From contig RCNN01000056.1 of NCBI GenBank assembly GCA_003667245.1, positions 1-64,000 of the forward strand: a stretch of 64,000 nt of DNA, given 5' to 3'. Source of the DNA: Heterostelium multicystogenum (taxonomy: Eukaryota; Evosea; Eumycetozoa; Acytosteliales; Acytosteliaceae). Below, one piece after another: positions 59,362 to 64,000 of this stretch. Both the position numbers and the translations under genes were made by a program. How positions within the stretch are numbered: position 1 is the stretch's first letter; every line of letters starts with the position of its first letter. The notes beneath the pieces were generated by a model that worked only from the letters and a program-made list of their open reading frames with translations, did no database searches and had not been told where the DNA came from.

Positions 59362-59600
59362 TTTTAAACTATAAACAAATGTAAAACCATCTCATTGGAA
59401 TATGATCAAGATTTGTAAAAAAATTGGAAACAAAAAAGAACACCAAACCCAGCTGCAAATGTCTTTTGGAAGTACCTTTCAATTCTTCAAACCAACATAA
59501 TTTTATTTAATTCAAATTTGATTTGATTTATTATACAGATTATGACCTGACATACAGGTCTTTAAAGAAAATAATTTAAATCTATTATACAAATAACAAG
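59362..59600. other. Short intergenic stretch before the L5 fragment
   Basis: Non-coding and AT-rich. It ends in AACAAG directly before the L5 coding fragment, which resembles a 3' splice site. No upstream L5 exon is found here. Confidence 0.5.
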
Positions 59601-59974
59601 GTCTTCTCCGTCTTGAAGGGTGCCTATGATGGTGGTTTATACGTCCCACATAATAAGACTCTTTTTCGTTGGTTACAACGCCGAGACCAAGAAGTTGAAC
59701 GCTGAAGTCTTGAAGAAGTACAACTTCGGTGGTCACGTTGCTGAACACATGAAGCTCCTCCAAACTGAAGATGCTCCTAATTCATCAATGCCAACATTGG
59801 TCCAAAGGATTTGGAAACCATGTACACCAAGGCTCACGATACCATCAGAAAGTACCCATCTGCCAAGAAGTCAGACAAGAAGTTCGTACCAAATCCAAGA
59901 AGGCCAAGCGTACCCTCAACCAAAGACGTGCCCGTATCAACCAAATCAAGAAGTCCATCGAAAAGAAGGTCTGA
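59601..59974 (+). pseudogene. 3' fragment of 60S ribosomal protein L5 (uL18)
   Basis: The C-terminal third of RPL5, which carries 5S rRNA into the large subunit. It reads VFSVLKGAYDGGLYVPHNKT, LFVGYNAETKKLNAEVLKKY, NFGGHVAEHMKLLQTEDAP, IGPKDLETMYTKAHDTIRKY, and after two one-base losses (near 59780 and 59883) RTKSKKAKRTLNQRRARINQ to a stop at 59974. The first two thirds of the gene (about 180 residues) are absent: the upstream 240 bases are non-coding and then a minus-strand gene starts. It is either a partial duplicate or an exon separated by misassembly. Confidence 0.8.
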
Positions 59975-60294
59975 AGAAACTAAATGTTCAATTAGAGTCT
60001 ATATTAATAAAACTCTATTCTTTGCAGTCATAAACTAAAAAAAACAAACCAGTTTGATCTTTTTTATTTGTATTTTTAAATATATCAATGATTCAATTCC
60101 TGGTGCTATTGAACAATTATGATAGTGCCAACACTTGTCTATTTTTTTTTTAAATGTTTGCAAATATTGGTACTTAAATATTTAAGTTTCAGTTATGGTG
60201 TGAGCACTCACTTGAAAAACTTTTTCATCAAAAACATTGATCATTGTTTATTAGTCCTTATTGAATTCCTATCCATATATATATATAATTCAAA
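59975..60294. other. Intergenic region
   Basis: 3' flank of the L5 fragment and promoter of the dsRNA-binding gene, AT-rich. Nothing further seen. Confidence 0.4.
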
Positions 60295-60878
60295 ATGGAA
60301 AAGTCTAAGTTAAATGAATTAGCTCAAAAGAGAGGTTGGGGTATGCCTAAATACGAGACCATTACAAATGGTGACACTTTCGGTGTATGGTAGTTGTTTC
60401 TATACAATGACTCCAATTTACTAACACTACTGTGAATACCATCAACAGTGTAAATTGATTTTAGGAGAACTAAGTTTTAAATCAAAATCAATGAGACATC
60501 CCAACCAAAAAGCAGCAGCAGTAGAAGTTGCTCGCATTGCATTTGATGAATTAAAAGATGTTATAAGAATAGAGGAATATGTACCAGTTGAAGAAACGAG
60601 TGATGAAGATGCAGAGAATGCAGAGGATGCTGAAGATAATGAGATAGACTTTTCTTAAAAGCAAGGATAGGTTTGAGAAATTGATGATTGACTCGGAAAT
60701 AGATGAACAATTTCATTTTGTTTAGAATGCCGATGGAAAGTTTTCAGAAAGCCTTACCTTCACAATTTCTTAAAAAGAAATGACCATGAGCAACGATAAT
60801 TTATTCGAAAGTCAAGCTGCATTGTATGCACATTTGGTGAACGAGAAATGGAATAACGGTGTTAAGGCATTTAAATAA
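60295..60878 (+). CDS. Double-stranded-RNA-binding motif protein
   Basis: Start ATG at 60295; exon 1 ends at 60384 (GDTFG), intron 60385-60448 (GTATGG..AACAG), exon 2 from 60449. The fold is a dsRBM: KLNELAQKRGWGMPKYETI, CKLILGELSFKSKSMRHPNQ and KAAAVEVARIAFDEL, with the conserved Lys/Ala-rich second helix. An acidic linker (EETSDEDAENAEDAEDNE) leads to a stop at 60658. Removing one T there, one T near 60719 and adding one A near 60774 gives a continuous frame: DFLKSKDRFEKLMIDSEIDE, MPMESFQKALPSQFLKK and NLFESQAALYAHLVNEKWNN, ending at 60878. I judge the longer protein real, given the homopolymer errors elsewhere. Role in RNA binding is inferred from the domain only. Confidence 0.78.
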
Positions 60879-60910
60879 ATAACTGTATTTGGTCAGATGA
60901 TGATTTTAAA

Positions 60911-62687
60911 TTAAAGATGGAATTGTTTAATCAGTTTGAGTCTTGAAAGAAAATCATAGCTATCAAATGATTTAGTTGATTCGAAGTTTACATTTAAATG
61001 TTGAGTTCTGTGTTGATCGAGGAATTTTATCACTTGAATATTATCTCTTTGTATTGAATTCTTCATCAAATTTGATGTACATCCTTCAGTTCGATTGAAA
61101 TGCAAGAATTCAATGATATCAAAATAACTAGCATTGTCCATTGCCGCTTTGCTCGCTTTAGCGCCATTTTCATGGAGATATTTTACAATTGATAAATCGT
61201 AACCACTTGATTGAACATCCAAAACATCTGAACTCATTGGAAGTGTAGTATTTTCATGAATCCATTTGAGTGCTGATAGGTTTCTATAACGAATTGCATT
61301 TGAATATGATTTGGAAGTAAACTGAAATGTTGTGTTATCTTTTAACCATCGGAGATTTGATGGATCATCTTGAAGGTAAGCAAAATTATCAATTAAATCT
61401 AAATCAAGTGATTCAGTCCTATTCCGGTAAATAAGTTTAAATGATTCAAACTTATTGGAACTTGCAATATATGCCATATCTAAGTTTCTAATGGTTCCAG
61501 TCCGATTTTGAAGCAAGAAATTCAATACTTTCTAGATGATCTCCAATTGCTGCCATATAAAATGCAATGTATGTACATCCTTCTGTTCTATTGTAATGAA
61601 GAAATTTTACAATATCTAGGGATCCATCCGCCGCGGCATTATCCATGGCAAGAGTTGAGAAAGATTCTGTTCTGTTATAATGAAGAAATTGAATAGCTTC
61701 AAGGTTTCCTCTGGAGATATTATCCATGACTCCTACTGAAAATTGGGCGGTCGTATTCTCGTGTAAATATTTGATAACTTCAAAATTTACTTTATCGAAA
61801 GATTCTAAAAATGTGTTGTTGTTAAAAGATATGGTCAGATTTGATTCTTCCAAAAGGTATTTGAGAACTTGGAGATTTGCGCATTTTGGCGAATCAAGAT
61901 GCCGTGCGGTTGTATTTTCTGCAAGAAACTTGACCATGTCAAGATCTCCTCTGATGATAGCATTGTCCATTGCAACTGAAGTGCATCCTTCAGTTCTGTT
62001 TTGATGAAGAAACTTGACAACTTCCAAATGTCCACGGGATGCTGCTCTATCCATTGCATCGGTAGTACATCCTTCAGTTCTGTTTTGGTGAAGAAATTTA
62101 ACAACCTCAAGATGTCCATGAAAAGCTGCTTCATCCATAGCTGCGGTAGTACATCCTTCAGTTATTCGATGAAGAAACCTGGTGATTTTAAGATTCTCAT
62201 TGGGATATGACTCTTGTCTGCTTGTGTACGTTATATCCATAAGCGAGATTCCAAGTGATTTGCACCAATCGTCAACATTCTCCTCAAAGAATTTAAAGTA
62301 TTCAAGTCTGAATTTCACATGATCTTTGTTGAATATGTTATCATTTGGAAGTGATTGATGAAGGAATTTAGCAACTTGAAAATTCCTCTTTTGAAGTGCA
62401 TAATCTAATGATTTGATATATAATTGTTTAAAGTGATTGATGGTTTCATTTGTACCATCACGACTAGCATCTCTAATGATTGTATTGAATATATTTTTAT
62501 ATCTTTCAATATAGTTGAATCTGAGTAGATACTCAGGAAAGCAACCAAGATCATACCAATTCAGCCTCATACTAAAGCTATTTATATATAAACTATTGAT
62601 ATCTTTGACATATTGAAATATCTTGTTACTCAATACAATAGAATTAAGTATTTTCTTGAATAATCGATCATTGTTGTCTGGTTTCAT
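60911..62687 (-). CDS. Ankyrin-repeat protein of the dictyostelid NRTEG family
   Basis: ATG at 62687 (MKPDNNDRLFKKILNSIVLS) starts a non-repeat N-terminus. Then come about 12 ankyrin-like repeats of 33 residues with the core AMDxAAxxGHLEVVKFLHQN followed by RTEGCTT. Two adjacent units (about 62000-62160) are nearly identical in DNA. The frame breaks near 61510, and the second half (NRTGTIRNLDMAYIASSNKF and onward) runs to 60911. Such proteins form an expanded family in dictyostelids, with no known substrate. The repeats imply protein binding. Confidence 0.8.
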
Positions 62688-62883
62688 CTACTTTAAAAAT
62701 CTATTTGTACAAATCTGATTATCCTTAGCGTGGAATGAGACTCTCAAGTGAAATTTTACGATTTTATGTTTCCAGTTAGGTCAATCCCTCATGGATTGGT
62801 TCTTTGGCTAATTGTTTTGTTTTCATAGCTCTAAGGATGTCTATAAAATCTCTTGAATCGACATCCATAAAGTCGAAGTATAT
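62688..62883. other. Spacer between ankyrin gene and ankyrin fragment
   Basis: Contains the start region of the ankyrin gene, and possibly the frame-shifted end of the neighbouring fragment (text like RFKRFYRHP in another frame). Confidence 0.35.
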
Positions 62884-63084
62884 TCATTGGAATATGTCTA
62901 GGAAAATCATCCAAAAATTGAGATTTCCATTCGGATATCTCATCAGGGGTGCACAGTACTTTCCATTCTCAAGCAACAATTTGATTGATTCCAATTGACC
63001 ATTTTCAGCTGTTTTTCTCAAATCATCATGCATGAAAGGTGCTGGGTGATTAGATTGCAACCATTTGAGTAAGAAAATATGCAT
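62884..63084 (-). pseudogene. Ankyrin-repeat gene fragment
   Basis: A short frame, MHIFLLKWLQSNHPAPFMHD, then DDLRKTAENGQLESIKLLLE, gives one recognisable ankyrin repeat before it degenerates into other frames. It resembles the usual end of dictyostelid ankyrin genes and is probably a relic of a second copy. Confidence 0.5.
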
Positions 63085-63568
63085 GCATTACTTTGTACAG
63101 ATGGTATTATAGTCTTTAGAGATGTTGAATTGATTTGAATTAGCTATTGGAATATCGGAAAGAAACATTCAATTAGAACACAAAGTATAAAAGAATAAAA
63201 TTACAGATCCTTTTGGATTAGTAATCTCTAAGGAAATAATGATCGGTATTTACAACAACAGGGTTTCAAACCAATTAAATTTTGTTTTTACAATGATGAG
63301 GTGTATGGTGTTTTGTTTGCTGGTTGTTGATCATTATTCTCGGTGATTTTTCTGGTTCTTCCTCTTTTCACAATGATCTTCATCAATCAATATACTGTTT
63401 AAATTGATCAAATTACTGGGAAATCACATAAATTAAATTCCAGGTGTAATGTTTCATAATGTTCACCATGGATATTTGGTTGTTAGAGTCTGTGGATTCA
63501 AATATAAATAGGAAGTCCAATCATTTTTATGCCACCAATTATATCTAATCTTTATTTTTCAACAAGTG
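63085..63568. other. Intergenic region
   Basis: AT-rich, no gene seen. It holds the 3' end of the FNIP gene to the right. Confidence 0.4.
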
Positions 63569-64000
63569 TTAAATATTATCAATGTTCGCATATTTTTCTA
63601 AGTTAAACTTGGGCAAATTTTTAAAGAATCGATCAAGGAAATGGGTTTGATGGAAAATCCCCGATACTAAACCGTGCTGCTCAGGTCTGCCATATATGAG
63701 GTAGTATTCATCGTCTAGCCTCCTAATATTACATAATACTTTGTAGTCGTAATTAATGCTAGTGAGATTAATATTTGTGATTGAATTTGGGATTGATTTG
63801 AAGCCAGATACAGTGCAATCAAGTGAGAGTGTATTGACATTCTCTGAAATGACACCATCTTCTATCGTTGTCATATTGGAGAAATAACTCTTGAGTGCCA
63901 AATCTTCTACTGAGAGTGGGATTGATCCTTTCTTAAGGCTTCCCACTTCGTAGGTATCCGCAAGGATAAGCCGCTTTACTGAACTAGGTATCACTCCAAC
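63569..64000 (-). CDS. FNIP repeat-containing protein (5' part outside window)
   Basis: The C-terminal part of an FNIP-repeat protein: VIPSSVKRLILADTYEVGSL, KKGSIPLSVEDLALKSYF and FKSIPNSITNINLTSINY, showing the I-P-x-S-V-x-x-L pattern. It ends EKYANIDNI at 63569. The N-terminus, probably with an F-box, lies beyond position 64000. It is related to, but not a copy of, the gene at 55708-57319. Confidence 0.8.
   Translation of the reverse strand, partial: VGVIPSSVKRLILADTYEVGSLKKGSIPLSVEDLALKSYFSNMTTIEDGVISENVNTLSLDCTVSGFKSIPNSITNINLTSINYDYKVLCNIRRLDDEYYLIYGRPEQHGLVSGIFHQTHFLDRFFKNLPKFNLEKYANIDNI

Noticed and set aside
60660..60878. Frame with in-frame TAG and TAA that could suggest reassigned stop codons
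   Set aside because: All other genes here use normal stops, and homopolymer corrections explain the frame better.

Overview
The window is nuclear DNA of a social amoeba (dictyostelid). The signs are a very AT-rich background with long poly-A/T and AAT/CAA repeats, short AT-rich GT..AG introns, Asn/Ser/Thr-rich tracts, FNIP-repeat F-box proteins, NRTEG-type ankyrin proteins and LINE-like retroelements placed next to tRNA genes. The species cannot be decided from the sequence alone.

Left part (1-8.5 kb): the minus strand carries a GH39 glycosidase cut by the window edge, a P4-type lipid-flippase ATPase, an Asn/Ser-rich membrane protein and a beta-trefoil-like protein. Next (9.2-18.8 kb), on the plus strand, come a very large FG nucleoporin with four RanBP2 zinc fingers and an OTUD3-like deubiquitinase. 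Around 19.1-20.3 kb a 5'-truncated LINE ends about 50 bp upstream of an intron-containing tRNA-Thr. It is followed on the minus strand by a UBR-box E3-like gene that stops before any RING domain.

Middle part (23.7-44.2 kb): two small ORFs, a divergent eEF2-like GTPase, an F-box/LRR gene, the glycine cleavage H protein, a GPI-anchored-type surface protein, a DUF4326 protein, a secreted protein, a 3.4-kb AT-rich gap, and a CLU-domain/TPR-like/AMN1-type LRR gene. At 44.2-49.9 kb lies a nearly complete LINE (ORF1, then an endonuclease and reverse transcriptase ORF2) just downstream of tRNA-Lys(CUU). Beyond its poly(A) tail is a cluster of small hairpins, a possible pseudoknot and a tRNA-like box.

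Right part (50.2-64 kb): alpha-L-fucosidase (GH29), a PH-domain protein, a Pmp3 proteolipid, F-box/FNIP and LRR genes, a small mitochondrial protein, an orphan 3' piece of ribosomal protein L5, a dsRNA-binding protein, ankyrin proteins and a second FNIP gene cut by the right edge.

Many clearly conserved genes are broken by single-base gains or losses in short homopolymers (GH39, P4-ATPase, nucleoporin, OTUD3, eEF2, UBR, CLU-LRR, ORF2, dsRBD, L5). The pattern looks like base-calling error rather than mass gene decay. CDS coordinates below therefore span the inferred gene, including introns and these breaks.
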